From Affinirhizobium lemnae (lineage in GTDB: Bacteria; Pseudomonadota; Alphaproteobacteria; Rhizobiales; Rhizobiaceae), in contig NZ_JALJQZ010000025.1 in NCBI RefSeq assembly GCF_022968395.1, positions 1 through 60,768 on the forward strand: DNA of 60,768 nucleotides, in the 5' to 3' direction. The notes beneath the pieces are model-generated. The model was not told the DNA's origin, did not search any database, and saw only the letters and a list, made by a program, of their open reading frames with translations. Below are positions 46,520-56,935 of this stretch, piece after piece (position 1 is the stretch's first letter; every line of letters begins with the position of its first letter). A program made the position numbers and the translations under genes.

Positions 46520-47881
46520 TCAGCTACCATTGACGAAAGTCGCGCGCGAAATCCCATGTCGCTGAAGCTTGTCGTAGAATGTCTTGCGCGGAATTCCCAA
46601 GGCCTCAATCGTGCGCTTCACGTCCCCCTCATTCGCCTGAAGGGCCTCCCGTATCAGTTCCGCCTCGATTTTCGCCATGCGGTCCGGCAGCGTTCCGGAG
46701 CGATCCATTACGTTAGCTTCCGGCATCACGGTGTCATGGGTAAGCGTCTCGAGACCCAGAACGAACCGCTCGGCGAAATGGTTCAGCTCGCGAACATTGC
46801 CGGGCCACGTGTGATCCTGCAGATGGCGGTTGAGGGAGATCGTCAGCGGTGGAACCTCGCGATTGAAACGCTTGGCCGCGCGCTGGCAGAAAAAGCGGAA
46901 AAGCAGTGGCACGTCGTCCCGCCTCTCACGCAAGGGAGGGATAAACAGGCTAACAACGTTCAATCGATAATAGAGATCTTCGCGGAAATCGCGGCGTTCC
47001 TGCGGGTTGCCGAGATCGACCTTGGCGGCGGCGATGACCCGTAGATCGACTGGCCGCACCTCATTCGTACCGAGCGGCGTAACCTCGCGCATCTCCAGGA
47101 CCCGCAGCATCTGAATCTGGGAGGCTGGCGGCATGCTCTCGATCTCATCCAGAAAAAGAGTGCCGCCGCTGGAATGCTCAATGCGCCCGACACGTCGCTT
47201 CTGTGCGCCGGTGAAAGCGCCCGTCTCGTGCCCGAACAATTCGCTTTCCAAAATCTGCTCCGGCAAGGCGCCGCAGTTCAGGGCTACGAAATTCCCCTTC
47301 GAGCGGCTGCTCCATCGGTGCAGAAGGCTCGCCACGACCTCCTTCCCGGTGCCGGTTTCGCCCGTCAGGAGAACGTCCACATCTGTGTCGGCGATCTGGC
47401 GAATGGTGTTTCGAAGCCGCTGCATGACGGGGGTTTGACCGAGAAGGGTTACATCACCCTGATCTTCATCCTGCACCGCCTCGCGCAAACGGCGGTTCTC
47501 GAGCACAAGCTTGCGCTTTTCAGCAGCACGCCTCACGCATTGGACCAGACGATCAGCGGCAAAAGGCTTGGTCATGAAATCATAAACGCCTGCCTGAATA
47601 GCCGCCACGGCCATGGGAATATCGCCATGCCCGGTCATGAGGATGACAGGTATATCGGGGTCGATGGATCGAATACGCTCGAAAAACTCCAGACCATCCA
47701 TAGCAGGCATTCGAATGTCTGAGACGACGACGCCGGCATAGTCGCGATCGAGACTGCTCAATGCTTCCAACGCAGAGGTGCGGCTTGTGACGGAGAAACC
47801 GGCAAGATCAAGAGTCTGAGCGGTGGCTTTCAACAGATCCCGGTCGTCATCGACCAGAAGGAGAGAGGTCGTAGCGTTCAT
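46520..47881 (-). CDS. dctD: C4-dicarboxylate sigma-54 response regulator DctD
   Basis: DctD activates dctA transcription by sigma-54 polymerase when phosphorylated by DctB. The 453-residue protein has a receiver (Asp55 in [13 protein letters not shown]), an AAA+ domain with Walker A GETGTGKE (173-180), the sigma-54 loop GAFTGA (221-226), and a Fis-type helix-turn-helix near the C-terminus ([23 protein letters not shown]). Its ATG overlaps the dctB stop (ATGA). Confidence 0.95.
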   Translation of the reverse strand: MNATTSLLLVDDDRDLLKATAQTLDLAGFSVTSRTSALEALSSLDRDYAGVVVSDIRMPAMDGLEFFERIRSIDPDIPVILMTGHGDIPMAVAAIQAGVYDFMTKPFAADRLVQCVRRAAEKRKLVLENRRLREAVQDEDQGDVTLLGQTPVMQRLRNTIRQIADTDVDVLLTGETGTGKEVVASLLHRWSSRSKGNFVALNCGALPEQILESELFGHETGAFTGAQKRRVGRIEHSSGGTLFLDEIESMPPASQIQMLRVLEMREVTPLGTNEVRPVDLRVIAAAKVDLGNPQERRDFREDLYYRLNVVSLFIPPLRERRDDVPLLFRFFCQRAAKRFNREVPPLTISLNRHLQDHTWPGNVRELNHFAERFVLGLETLTHDTVMPEANVMDRSGTLPDRMAKIEAELIREALQANEGDVKRTIEALGIPRKTFYDKLQRHGISRATFVNGS

Positions 47882-49734
47882 CTGTCAGCCCGCTTCAGAT
47901 CAATGAGGAAGATTGTGCCCTGCGACGAGGTCTCCACCGAAAGCTTGCCGCCATAATCCGTCACGATGTCCTTGGCGATGACGAGACCGAGACCAAGCCC
48001 TTTTTCCTTCGAGCTGTTAAAAGGCGAGAACAGCTGTTCCTGGATTTCTGGAGCTATGCCGCCGCCATTGTCTTCAATTCTGATGTGAATCCTGTCGGCA
48101 TCGCGGCCAGCGGAGACGACCACCGTCCCGTCAGCGACAGGTTCGACCGCTTCCAGCGCATTCTGGATCAGGTTGATCAGCACCTGCTCCAACCTAAGAC
48201 GGTTGCCGATCGCGTACAGATCCTGTTCTTCCGCCCGGATCTCGACCCGGTCCAGACGTCCGGAGAAGCGGCTTTTCAACAGGACCAGCGCACCCGCGAT
48301 CGCTTCCCGCATATCCACCGGCTCGGCTGCAGATCGACCGCGCCGTGCAAGGGCCTTCAGATCTTCGGTAATAGACCCGATCCGTTCAGTCAGTCCGGCG
48401 ATCTCCGTAAGGTTGTCACGCGCTGCATCCTCTCGCTGACGGTCAAGATAGGTCAGGGCATTATCGGCATAGGCACGGATTGTCGCGACAGGCTGGTTGA
48501 TCTCATGAGCGACACCGGCCGCCACCTGTCCAAGAATGGCCAAGCGGTTTGCTTGGAAGAGTTCCTCCTGAACGCCCTGCAAGCGGTTCTCGGTGGCTCG
48601 GTGATCGGCAATTTCCGCCTCCAGACGGTCTCTCGCCCGGCTCAGATCCGTCGTGCGCTCCAGAACCCGACGTTCCAGCTCGATCCGAGCCGCCTGCTCG
48701 GCTGCGATATGACGCAGAGATGCCTGTCTGCGCCAGATCACAAGAGCGGCGAGGCCAAGCAGGGGCAACAGGATGGCCATGGATAAAACCTGCGCCTGCC
48801 CCACACCATTGTCGAGTTGCGGCTGGACGGGTAGCAGATACCTGAGTGACCAGGGGGTGGATGGCACTGGGAGGCTCATTTCGACAAACCCGGCGAGTGA
48901 GGCTCCTGGAAGCAATGCATCAATTGTAGCGGCATCCCCGGAAAGCTGTCGTTCCCGCGTGATCGGCAAGGGCAGAAGCGGTGCATCGCCAAATTGCAGG
49001 CTACTCCTGATCTCGGCTTGCACCGGCGGAGACAAGGGCGCCTCGACCATGAACCGCCAGGACTCGATGCTCGTGATCAGCACGACGCCATGGGCGTCCG
49101 TGACATAGGTCGGTCGTTGAGCATCGCGCCAGTCTCGCTCCAATTGGTCGAACTCGGCCTTTGCGACCACCACCCCTATAGGGTTGTCCGGCGGACCCAC
49201 TCTTTGCGAGATGTAGAGACCCGGGCGCAGGCTGATGCTGCCGAGCGCAAAATGCTCCGCCTTTCCTTCAGCCATCGCGCGGGAAAAATACTGACGAAAA
49301 CTGTAATCGACACCGACGAAGCTCGACGGTTCACGCCAATTGCTGGACGCAATGGCAACGCCGCGGCGGTCGATCACATAAATCACCGAGGCATTTGTCC
49401 CCTCCACGAGATCCTGCAGCTTACGGTTCAAGGCATCGAGATGCTCTTGCGTTGGAGCGGTGAGCGTATCTGTAACATCCCGATCACGGGCCAGAATCAG
49501 CGGCAGAGCCCGCGGTCGCTCCAGCACTGCTTTCAGAAACGCGACCTTGAGACCTGCATCGATCCGGCTTTGCTGTTCGAGGTCCTGCATCGTGGCATCG
49601 ACCGCGATGGTGCGAACCGTCATGAGCGTAACTGTACTCAACAGGATGGCCACCACGGCGAAAATGAACCATGGACGGTGCGTCTGACGCACCGAAACCT
49701 TTGCCCGAGGAGAATAAAGTTCACCGGAATCCAT
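47878..49734 (-). CDS. dctB: C4-dicarboxylate sensor kinase DctB
   Basis: The 618-residue kinase has a membrane helix at about 22-43, a periplasmic double-PDC-type sensor (about 44-312; [33 protein letters not shown]) that binds succinate, malate or fumarate in relatives, a second helix at about 313-335, a coiled coil, the H box [19 protein letters not shown] and ATPase boxes ([29 protein letters not shown]). ATG 49734 was chosen over TTG 49752. The start codon lies inside the first DctD site, so DctD binding may also affect dctBD. Confidence 0.94.
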   Translation of the reverse strand: MDSGELYSPRAKVSVRQTHRPWFIFAVVAILLSTVTLMTVRTIAVDATMQDLEQQSRIDAGLKVAFLKAVLERPRALPLILARDRDVTDTLTAPTQEHLDALNRKLQDLVEGTNASVIYVIDRRGVAIASSNWREPSSFVGVDYSFRQYFSRAMAEGKAEHFALGSISLRPGLYISQRVGPPDNPIGVVVAKAEFDQLERDWRDAQRPTYVTDAHGVVLITSIESWRFMVEAPLSPPVQAEIRSSLQFGDAPLLPLPITRERQLSGDAATIDALLPGASLAGFVEMSLPVPSTPWSLRYLLPVQPQLDNGVGQAQVLSMAILLPLLGLAALVIWRRQASLRHIAAEQAARIELERRVLERTTDLSRARDRLEAEIADHRATENRLQGVQEELFQANRLAILGQVAAGVAHEINQPVATIRAYADNALTYLDRQREDAARDNLTEIAGLTERIGSITEDLKALARRGRSAAEPVDMREAIAGALVLLKSRFSGRLDRVEIRAEEQDLYAIGNRLRLEQVLINLIQNALEAVEPVADGTVVVSAGRDADRIHIRIEDNGGGIAPEIQEQLFSPFNSSKEKGLGLGLVIAKDIVTDYGGKLSVETSSQGTIFLIDLKRADR

Positions 49735-49751
49735 GTGCGAAAAATCGCACA
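49734..49751. promoter_or_regulatory. Upstream activator site 1 for DctD
   Basis: TGTGCGA-AAAA-TCGCACA is a perfect inverted repeat and matches the DctD-binding pattern known from rhizobial dctA promoters. It lies about 130 bases upstream of the sigma-54 promoter and overlaps the dctB start. Confidence 0.85.
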
Positions 49752-49777
49752 ATTACTTTTGCTAGGCAATGCAATCC

Positions 49778-49793
49778 ATGCGGAAAATCGCAC
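49778..49793. promoter_or_regulatory. Upstream activator site 2 for DctD
   Basis: ATGCGG-AAAA-TCGCAC is an imperfect copy of the first site, 43 bases on (about four helical turns), so two DctD dimers would bind the same face of the DNA, as in other rhizobia. Confidence 0.8.
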
Positions 49794-49866
49794 GACCTTG
49801 GACCGATCTTTTCCAATCACGATAATTAATCATTACAAATCAGTTACATAAAGAAATCACGTGATC

Positions 49867-49882
49867 TGGCACGTCCGTTGCA
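49867..49882 (+). promoter_or_regulatory. Sigma-54 promoter of dctA
   Basis: TGGCACG-TCCG-TTGCA matches the -24/-12 consensus TGGCACG-N4-TTGC exactly. Transcription would start near 49894, about 56 bases before the dctA ATG. Confidence 0.93.
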
Positions 49883-49949
49883 GAGCTGGTGGCATCATCA
49901 AATGTCGCCTCGGGAGAACCATTGGGTAGGGGCGCGAAGGAGGATCAAC

Positions 49950-51278
49950 ATGGAATTGAATCTCGATGCTGCCGCCCCCCGCGGCAAGGTGCCACTTTAT
50001 CGGCAGCTTTATGTTCAGGTGCTCGTTGCCATTACGGCCGGTATCATTCTCGGTCATTACTATCCGGATATCGGCGCTTCCCTGAAGCCATTGGGCGATG
50101 CCTTCATCCGTCTGGTGAAGATGATCATCGCACCGGTTATTTTCCTCACGGTTGCCACCGGCATTGCCGGAATGACCGACCTGAAGAAGGTAGGCCGCGT
50201 TGCCGGAAAGGCAATGATCTACTTCCTGACCTTCTCAACGCTCGCGCTTGCTGTTGGCATGCTGGTTGCAAATGTCGTGCAGCCGGGCTCAGGAATGCAT
50301 ATCGATCCGGCCTCGCTGGATGCCAAGGCTGTTGCCACTTATGCAACAAAAGCCCATGAGACCACGATCACCGGCTTCCTGATGAACATCATCCCGGAAA
50401 CCATCGTCGGCGCATTCGCGCAGGGCGATATCCTGCAGGTGCTGTTCTTCTCGGTGCTGTTCGGTATTTCGCTGGCGATGGTTGGTGACAAAGCAAAGCC
50501 TGTGACTGACTTCCTGCATGCGGTCACGGCTCCGATCTTTAAGCTGGTTGCCATTCTCATGAAGGCTGCCCCCATTGGTGCCTTCGGCGCCATGGCTTTC
50601 ACGATTGGCAAATACGGCATTGGCTCCGTTGCCAACCTCGCCTTCCTGATCGGCACATTCTACCTGACCTCGCTCCTGTTCGTGGTCGTGGTGCTCGGCG
50701 CCGTCGCCCGTTACAACGGCTTCTCGATCTTCGCGCTCATTCGCTACATCAAGGAAGAGCTGCTGCTGGTTCTGGGAACATCTTCCTCGGAAGCGGCACT
50801 GCCGGGCCTCATGCAGAAGATGGAACGCGCAGGCTGCAAGCGTTCTGTCGTCGGCCTCGTCATTCCCACAGGTTACTCGTTCAACCTCGACGGCACCAAT
50901 ATCTACATGACGCTGGCGGCACTCTTCATCGCCCAGGCGACCGATATCCAGCTGTCATTCGCGGATCAGATCCTGCTGCTGCTGGTCGCTATGCTGAGTT
51001 CGAAGGGTGCGGCCGGTATCACGGGCGCAGGCTTCATCACGCTGGCGGCCACGCTTTCGGTGGTTCCTTCGGTTCCCGTGGCCGGTATGGCGCTGATACT
51101 CGGCATCGACCGCTTCATGTCCGAGTGCCGTGCCCTGACGAACTTTGTCGGCAATGCGGTGGCAACCATCGTGGTGGCACGCTGGGAAAATGAACTTGAC
51201 CAGACGAAGCTTCAGGAAGCACTGGCCGGACATGTCTCGGAGCCGGTCGCCAGTGGCACCTTGCAGGCTGCGGAATAA
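49950..51278 (+). CDS. dctA: C4-dicarboxylate transporter DctA
   Basis: DctA takes up succinate, fumarate and malate with protons or cations and is essential for symbiotic nitrogen fixation in rhizobia. The 442-residue member of the DAACS family has [15 protein letters not shown] (serine-rich motif), the sequence [18 protein letters not shown], and [15 protein letters not shown], with eight membrane helices and two hairpins. AAGGAGG lies 7 bases before the ATG. It is divergent from dctBD and followed by a hairpin terminator. Confidence 0.97.
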   Translation: MELNLDAAAPRGKVPLYRQLYVQVLVAITAGIILGHYYPDIGASLKPLGDAFIRLVKMIIAPVIFLTVATGIAGMTDLKKVGRVAGKAMIYFLTFSTLALAVGMLVANVVQPGSGMHIDPASLDAKAVATYATKAHETTITGFLMNIIPETIVGAFAQGDILQVLFFSVLFGISLAMVGDKAKPVTDFLHAVTAPIFKLVAILMKAAPIGAFGAMAFTIGKYGIGSVANLAFLIGTFYLTSLLFVVVVLGAVARYNGFSIFALIRYIKEELLLVLGTSSSEAALPGLMQKMERAGCKRSVVGLVIPTGYSFNLDGTNIYMTLAALFIAQATDIQLSFADQILLLLVAMLSSKGAAGITGAGFITLAATLSVVPSVPVAGMALILGIDRFMSECRALTNFVGNAVATIVVARWENELDQTKLQEALAGHVSEPVASGTLQAAE

Positions 51279-51321
51279 TTCCTCCCAAGGAATAGGGCAC
51301 GTCTGAACGAGCCCTGATGAC

Positions 51322-51353
51322 GAGCCCGCTGTTTCATCCCGGCGGGCTTTTTC
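51322..51353 (+). terminator. Terminator of dctA
   Basis: AGCCCGC and GCGGGCT form a stem with a loop of about 12 bases, followed by TTTTTC, 46 bases after the dctA stop. Confidence 0.8.
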
Positions 51354-51367
51354 ATGCCCCTATCGCA

Positions 51368-51973
51368 TCACGGACCGTTCACAAAAGCCAGTATCAACTG
51401 ATGGACAGCGCCACCGTCACTCAACTCGATCCGATCAAACTCGGCATTCTTGGCACGCTCAGCCTTGGAAAGTTCGCCGAGGCGTTTGGTCAGAACGTCG
51501 CGAATACGCTTGCAATCAGGATCATTCTCGACTCGCAAACCAAGGCTGAAATCCTGTATCTGCTGCACGAGTTCCTTGGTAAAGCCGCCATGGACACGCT
51601 CGTGCTTCTCAACGCCTGCGATGAAACGGGCCCAGTTCTGCGCCACATCGGGCGGCAGCGGATTGGCGGGTTTCGGCATTGTGTAGGTGATGATCAGCTT
51701 CGGCTTCGCGACCGTGATGGCGCAAGCGGTCCCCTGCACCTCGTATTTGCGCGTCCAGGTCAGCTTGAAACTGGTATGAGCGATGGCCTGCACACCGGCC
51801 TGCGGGCCTTTTTCGCCTATTGATCGATACAGATCGATGCCCGTCTTGCCTGTGATGGCATAGGTCTTGATCTGCTCGACCGCCTGCCAGTCGGTGGCGT
51901 TGGCGTGGCCGGCAAGTGCCGTCGAAACACTGATGGAAAAGCCGATGAAAATCGATGCTGTCTGAAGTCGCAC
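51368..51973 (-). CDS. Secreted DUF922-family protein with an HExxH motif
   Basis: The 201-residue protein has a signal peptide (hydrophobic 5-20, cleavage likely after HANA). The mature part follows DUF922: YAITGKTGIDLYRSIGEKGP, VAQNWARFIAGVEKHERVHGGF and a Cys pair (GTACAITV, DPDCKRIRD). The HERVH string is a zinc-protease-like HExxH, and some members are annotated as putative Zn-dependent proteases; activity is not shown. It lies convergent to dctA, past the terminator. Confidence 0.72.
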   Translation of the reverse strand: MRLQTASIFIGFSISVSTALAGHANATDWQAVEQIKTYAITGKTGIDLYRSIGEKGPQAGVQAIAHTSFKLTWTRKYEVQGTACAITVAKPKLIITYTMPKPANPLPPDVAQNWARFIAGVEKHERVHGGFTKELVQQIQDFSLGLRVENDPDCKRIRDVLTKRLGELSKAERAKNAEFDRIELSDGGAVHQLILAFVNGP

Positions 51974-52043
51974 TGTCTGTCTCGCGCCGAGATGAACCCG
52001 GCGCGACTATTGCTGTCTCAGAAGCAGCAAGGCAAGCCTTGCC

Positions 52044-55000
52044 TCACCCAATTGTCATCAGGCTGGCATTGCCGCCAGCGGCTGCCGTGTTGATCGAGGT
52101 AGATACTTCCTCCAGCAGCCAGTTCAGACAATAGGCATCGGGCTTGGCCATAGCATGTGATGCCGCAGCCTGTGCGAGGACCAGGGGGCCAGGAAGTGCT
52201 GCCAGGCGCCGAAGCGATTCTGTCAGAAACTCACCCTCTCCCTCGATCAGCGCACCGGCGAAGGGTGCATCAGCTTTCCAGTCTTTCGTACGCTGCAAGC
52301 GTGCTGCCACGCTTGCCGGAAGCGCATGCAGAAGGTCCGCAAGAACCGAATTGCTGATGTCAACGACGGCTATATTTCCTGTGGCCAGAGCAGCGGCCAA
52401 TTGCTGATAAAGACCAGCTTCTGTTTGCGGAACCAGCAGGATACGACCTCGCGGGTGAAGCGCGTAGAGGTTCTGCTCGCCAACCGGTCCTGGCAGTTGC
52501 AGTTCAAGCCCCAACGCCGAAGCGCCGCCAATCGTGCGCCCCAATTCGGCCGCTTGCGCCTGCTGACGATCTTCCAGCCAACGGGCAAAATCGCCCAGGG
52601 CCGCATCGCGATGCACCGAGCTCAACTGCGGCGGCACCGGAGGTGTCTGGACAAGACGACCGAGATAAAGAGGACCGCCCGCCTTCGGACCGGTTCCGGA
52701 CAGGCCACGACCACCAAATGGCTGCACACCCACAACGGCACCGATGATGTTGCGGTTCACATAGCGATTGCCGGTCTTCACGCGGCTGAGCACGTGGGCG
52801 ATGGTTTCATCCAGGCGCGTGTGCAAGCCGAAGGTCAGGCCATAGCCCGTGGCATTGATATCGTCGATCAGGCGGTCGAGGTCGTTCCGCTTGAAACGGA
52901 TGACGTGAAGAACCGGCCCAAAAATCTCACGCTGCAGATCCTTGATCGAAGTAAGTTCCACAATCGTGGGGGCAACGTAGGTACCGAGTTCAGTTTCCCT
53001 CGGCATTGCCGCCTGATGGATGGTACGCCCCAGAATGCGCATCCGCTCTATGTGACCTTCGATCGTCTGGCGCGCCTCTTCTGTAATGACCGGGCCGATA
53101 TCAACGGATAGCCGGTCGGTCCTGCCAATGGATAGCTCGGCGAGCGCACCCTTCAGCATCGTCAGAACACGATCGGCAACGTCGTCCTGCAGGCACAAGA
53201 CGCGAAGTGCTGAGCAGCGTTGGCCAGCGCTATCGAAAGCAGACGCAATGACATCGCCGACAACCTGTTCGGCCAGAGCAGACGAATCGACGATCATGGC
53301 ATTCTGACCGCCCGTTTCAGCAATCAGCGGAATGGGCTTGCCTGCGGAAGAAAGACGACCCGCCAATTGCTTCTGGATCAGCCTCGCCACCTCCGTCGAG
53401 CCAGTGAACATGACGCCCGCGGTTTCGGGAGCCGCCACGAGAGCCGCGCCGATGCGGCCATCACCGGGAAGAAGCTGGATGACGCTCCTTGGAATACCTG
53501 CTTCGTGCAGGACGCGAATCGCCTCGTAGGCAATCAGCGGCGTTTCTTCCGCCGGTTTGGCGAGAACCGTGTTCCCTGCAACCAGGGCGGCAGAGATTTG
53601 GCCGAGGAAGATGGCGAGCGGGAAGTTCCACGGGCTGATGCAGACAATGGGACCAAGCGGGAGATGTGAAACACCAAGCGTCCGGCGGGCCTGTTCGGCA
53701 TAGTAACGCAGGAAATCGACCGCTTCACGCACTTCGGCAATGGCGTTGGGGAGAGATTTTCCGGCCTCTCGCATGATCAGCGGCAGCAGGTGATCCATGC
53801 GCTCTTCCAGGAGAGCGGCGGATCGATCCAGCAAATCGGCTCGCTCGGCGGCTGTCACGGCCTGCCAAGGGGCAAGAGCCTCAGCTGCCGCTGCTGCGGC
53901 TTTCACAACGTCCTGCGTCGTGACGGGGATGACGCTTCCAACCCGGTCGCGATGGTCGGCAGGGTTCGAAACAGGCTGCTCCTCACCGAGATCTGGCTCA
54001 AAACCAAGGAGCGGCTTTGCCTGTACGGGCGAGGCTGAAGCGGCCTTGAACGTAGTGGAAAGGCTTTGAAGCGTCTGTTCGTTGGAAAGATCAAGGCCAG
54101 CGGAATTCAACCGGCTCTTACCGAAAAGTTCGCGCGGCAAGGCGATCTTGTCATGCTTCGAGCCCGGTCTGGCCTGAGCGCGCGTGACCTCGACCGGATC
54201 GGCAATCAGGTCATCAATGCTGACCGTTTCGTCACCGATACGATTGACAAAGGATGAGTTGGCACCGTTTTCCAGAAGACGGCGCACGAGATAGGCCAAC
54301 AGGGTTTCATGCGTGCCAACAGGCGCATAGATGCGGCATGGCCGTGCCAGCTTTGCCGGATCAACAACCTCTTCATAAAGAGGCTCGCCCATGCCGTGCA
54401 GGCACTGGAATTCATAGCTGCCGATGGAAAATTCCGGCCCTGCCAGTTGATAGATGGTGGCCAGCGTCTGCGCATTATGAGTGGCAAACTGCGGGAAGAC
54501 GAGATCGCGCGCTGCCAGCAGCTTGCGAGCGCAGGCGATGTAGGAAACATCGGTATGGGCCTTGCGTGTAAAGACGGGGAAGTCCACTAGACCATCCAGT
54601 TGCGCACGCTTGATTTCTGCGTCCCAGTAGGCGCCCTTGACCAGTCGCACCATGATGCGATGGCCGGACCGGCTGGCAAGATCGATGATGAAATCGAGCA
54701 CGAAGGGGCAGCGCTTGCCATAGGCCTGCACGACGAAACCGATACCGTTCCATCCTGCGAGTTCAGGATCGAAGCAGATCTCTTCCAGAAGATCGAGCGA
54801 AAGCTCAAGTCGGTCGGCCTCTTCCGCATCGATATTGAGGCCGATGTCATAGCCTTTCGCCAAGTGGCAAAGGGCCTTCACCCGAGGCAGCAATTCCGCC
54901 ATAACGCGCGCCGCCTGGGAGCGGGAATAGCGTGGATGCAGGGCCGACAGTTTGATGGAGATGCCCGGACCGGCATACACTCCGCGCCCATTTGCTTGCC

Positions 55001-55748
55001 TTCCAATGGCGTGAATGGCGTTCTCATAATCACGGAAGTATCGCTCGGCATCGGCCTTCGTTGTAGCTGCTTCTCCCAGCATGTCGTAGGAATAGCCAAA
55101 GCCTTTCTGCTCCATCTCGCGAGCACGGCTCAGAGCTTCATCGATCGTCTCGCCGGTGACGAACTGTTCGCCCATCATGCGCATGGCCATATCGACGCCG
55201 CGACGGATGACCGGCTCGCCGCATCGGGCGATCAAACGGGTTAACGCTGCCGTCAGGCTTCGATCATTCACGGTCGCGGTCAGCTTGCCGGTCACGACAA
55301 GTCCCCAGCTTGCCGCATTGACGAAGAGCGACCTCCCGCCGCCGACATGGGATTTCCAGTCACCATGGGAGATCTTGTCGCGGATCAGCGCATCGCGTGT
55401 CGCCATGTCGGGGATGCGCAGCAGCGCCTCTGCGAGGCACATGAGCGCCACTCCTTCCTGGCTGGACAGCGAATATTCGTGAACGAGCCCCTCAACGCCA
55501 GAGCCACGATGCTTTCCTCGAAGAGCAGTCACCAGCGTTCTTGCAGTTTCGCGCACTGCCTGCTTCTGCTGCGGTTCCAGACTGGCCTCATCGAGAAGTG
55601 GCAGGACGCAATCAATTTCCGCACGACGATAGGCATTGGTGATCGCCTGCCGCAGTTGCGATGGCGGCCGGATCGACGGAGCAAAATCACTGAAAGCAGG
55701 TTTGAGAGCATAAGGGTCTGCGACCGACAGCGGAGTTTGCACAGTCAT
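52044..55748 (-). CDS. putA: Bifunctional proline dehydrogenase / P5C dehydrogenase
   Basis: PutA oxidises proline to glutamate in two steps. The 1234-residue protein has a proline dehydrogenase barrel (about 190-480: YDIGLNIDAEEADRLELSLDLLE, VRLVKGAYWDAEIKRAQ) and an aldehyde dehydrogenase domain (about 570-1020) with Glu in IAETGGQNAMIVDSS and Cys in SAGQRCSALRVLCLQD. A further C-terminal domain of about 200 residues makes it the long (type B) form. There is no N-terminal ribbon-helix-helix, so regulation falls to the divergent Lrp-type gene. Confidence 0.96.
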   Translation of the reverse strand: MTVQTPLSVADPYALKPAFSDFAPSIRPPSQLRQAITNAYRRAEIDCVLPLLDEASLEPQQKQAVRETARTLVTALRGKHRGSGVEGLVHEYSLSSQEGVALMCLAEALLRIPDMATRDALIRDKISHGDWKSHVGGGRSLFVNAASWGLVVTGKLTATVNDRSLTAALTRLIARCGEPVIRRGVDMAMRMMGEQFVTGETIDEALSRAREMEQKGFGYSYDMLGEAATTKADAERYFRDYENAIHAIGRQANGRGVYAGPGISIKLSALHPRYSRSQAARVMAELLPRVKALCHLAKGYDIGLNIDAEEADRLELSLDLLEEICFDPELAGWNGIGFVVQAYGKRCPFVLDFIIDLASRSGHRIMVRLVKGAYWDAEIKRAQLDGLVDFPVFTRKAHTDVSYIACARKLLAARDLVFPQFATHNAQTLATIYQLAGPEFSIGSYEFQCLHGMGEPLYEEVVDPAKLARPCRIYAPVGTHETLLAYLVRRLLENGANSSFVNRIGDETVSIDDLIADPVEVTRAQARPGSKHDKIALPRELFGKSRLNSAGLDLSNEQTLQSLSTTFKAASASPVQAKPLLGFEPDLGEEQPVSNPADHRDRVGSVIPVTTQDVVKAAAAAAEALAPWQAVTAAERADLLDRSAALLEERMDHLLPLIMREAGKSLPNAIAEVREAVDFLRYYAEQARRTLGVSHLPLGPIVCISPWNFPLAIFLGQISAALVAGNTVLAKPAEETPLIAYEAIRVLHEAGIPRSVIQLLPGDGRIGAALVAAPETAGVMFTGSTEVARLIQKQLAGRLSSAGKPIPLIAETGGQNAMIVDSSALAEQVVGDVIASAFDSAGQRCSALRVLCLQDDVADRVLTMLKGALAELSIGRTDRLSVDIGPVITEEARQTIEGHIERMRILGRTIHQAAMPRETELGTYVAPTIVELTSIKDLQREIFGPVLHVIRFKRNDLDRLIDDINATGYGLTFGLHTRLDETIAHVLSRVKTGNRYVNRNIIGAVVGVQPFGGRGLSGTGPKAGGPLYLGRLVQTPPVPPQLSSVHRDAALGDFARWLEDRQQAQAAELGRTIGGASALGLELQLPGPVGEQNLYALHPRGRILLVPQTEAGLYQQLAAALATGNIAVVDISNSVLADLLHALPASVAARLQRTKDWKADAPFAGALIEGEGEFLTESLRRLAALPGPLVLAQAAASHAMAKPDAYCLNWLLEEVSTSINTAAAGGNASLMTIG

Positions 55749-55832
55749 GGCTCAAGCCTCGTATCAAGGGAAACAGTGGGAAAATGATACTACGGCAAAC
55801 CGCAACGCGAGAGACTATTCTGCGCATTGTTT

Positions 55833-55850
55833 TCAGGTATTATCACCTGA
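55833..55850. promoter_or_regulatory. Inverted repeat in the putA-putR divergent region
   Basis: TCAGGT and ACCTGA face each other across 6 bases, between the putA start and the putR coding region. It is a candidate PutR operator. It directly abuts an ATG at 55852, which favours the later start at 55879 for putR. Confidence 0.4.
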
Positions 55851-55878
55851 TATGGACGTAAAAGCAGGCAAATTCACC

Positions 55879-56340
55879 ATGGAAATCCGCAAAACAAGCG
55901 AACTCGACGCATTCGATCTGAAGATACTGGATGTTGTGGCCGCAGATGGCCGGATCTCGGTGACGGAACTCGCAGAGAAGATCGGTCTATCGAAGACTCC
56001 ATGCAACGCTCGCCTGAAGCGGCTTGTCGATGAAGGCTATATTCTGGGATTTCGTGCGGTGATCAATCTGCCGAAACTGGGACTGGATCACGTCGCCTTC
56101 GCGGAAGTAAAGCTTTCCGACACGCGAGAGAAAGCACTCACCGAATTCAATCAGGCCATTTCAAGAATCAAGGAAGTGGAAGAGTGCCATATGATCGCCG
56201 GCCGTTTCGATTATCTCATCAAGATCAGAACGCAGAGCATCCGCCGGTATCGCGAAGTGCTGGGAGAAAAGATCTCAAGCCTGCCTTATGTCGCCAGCAC
56301 ATCAACATCTGTCGCAATGCAATCAGTCAAAGAACGATAA
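55879..56340 (+). CDS. putR: Lrp/AsnC-family regulator of proline catabolism
   Basis: The 153-residue protein has the Lrp helix-turn-helix ELDAFDLKILDVVAADGRISVTELAEKIGLSKTPCNARLKRLVDEGYI and a RAM domain (VAFAEVKLSD, VEECHMIAGRFDYLIKI). Divergence from putA fits PutR, which activates putA in response to proline in Agrobacterium and Rhodobacter. ATG 55879 gives the normal short N-terminus; ATG 55852 would add 9 residues. A terminator follows at 56479. Confidence 0.88.
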   Translation: MEIRKTSELDAFDLKILDVVAADGRISVTELAEKIGLSKTPCNARLKRLVDEGYILGFRAVINLPKLGLDHVAFAEVKLSDTREKALTEFNQAISRIKEVEECHMIAGRFDYLIKIRTQSIRRYREVLGEKISSLPYVASTSTSVAMQSVKER

Positions 56341-56478
56341 AATACAAAAATTGGGCAACAATGCTGCCATTTTAGTCAATGATCGTACCAAATTCCAGCA
56401 AAGTGCCCTCGTCAATTGGGCGGATTTCTGGCTTCATGATCATGCTCACGTCAGATGACGCAAGTTTTCCCCCATATT

Positions 56479-56505
56479 GCCCTGCTTCGGTGGGGCTTTT
56501 TTTTG
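56479..56505 (+). terminator. Terminator downstream of putR
   Basis: GCCC and GGGC flank a CTTCGG-containing loop and are followed by eight T residues on the plus strand, about 140 bases after the putR stop. The bases between hold no gene I can support. Confidence 0.65.
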
Positions 56506-56524
56506 CCCAAGAGCAAGGCTTCAT

Positions 56525-56546
56525 GGTGGCCGATCGTCCGGCCACC
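56525..56546. other. Perfect 8-bp hairpin downstream of the DUF1328 gene
   Basis: GGTGGCCG and CGGCCACC pair around a 6-base loop, 23 bases after the DUF1328 stop. Without a T run on the minus strand its role as a terminator is uncertain. Confidence 0.5.
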
Positions 56547-56568
56547 GACTTTAAGGGATCCAAAGGTC

Positions 56569-56742
56569 CTACAGGACCGCACTGCCTGCCATGAAGGCGA
56601 GAACCAGAAAGATCAGGAAGATCACGATCGCGATGAAGAAGAGGACGCGGGCAATCGTGGCCGTCGCGGCCGATACGCCTGAAAAGCCCAGAAATCCGGA
56701 AATCAGCGAGATGACGAGAAAGATAAGTGCCCACTTCAGCAT
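56569..56742 (-). CDS. DUF1328 small membrane protein (YtjA-like)
   Basis: Reading the minus strand by hand gives 57 residues starting [20 protein letters not shown], then [17 protein letters not shown] and a second hydrophobic helix ending in AGSAVL. This is the two-helix DUF1328 family, found next to stress and envelope genes in many proteobacteria; its function is unknown. It is transcribed alone, divergent from the EamA transporter. Confidence 0.85.
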   Translation of the reverse strand: MLKWALIFLVISLISGFLGFSGVSAATATIARVLFFIAIVIFLIFLVLAFMAGSAVL

Positions 56743-56935
56743 GGAATAGGTTCCTTCGATGGATTGTGTCCATCAACGGAATGTGAAGCATCTGGTTCCA
56801 TTGCCGGGTTTGTTCTCGTCATACATCGCAAACTCCGGGCATGGATCTGGTTTTCCTCTCTGTCGGAAGATAGTTAAGCCACAGGCGAAAGACACAAACG
56901 ACACCTTGTGTCCATGATTCCTGCGGAGATGGATG

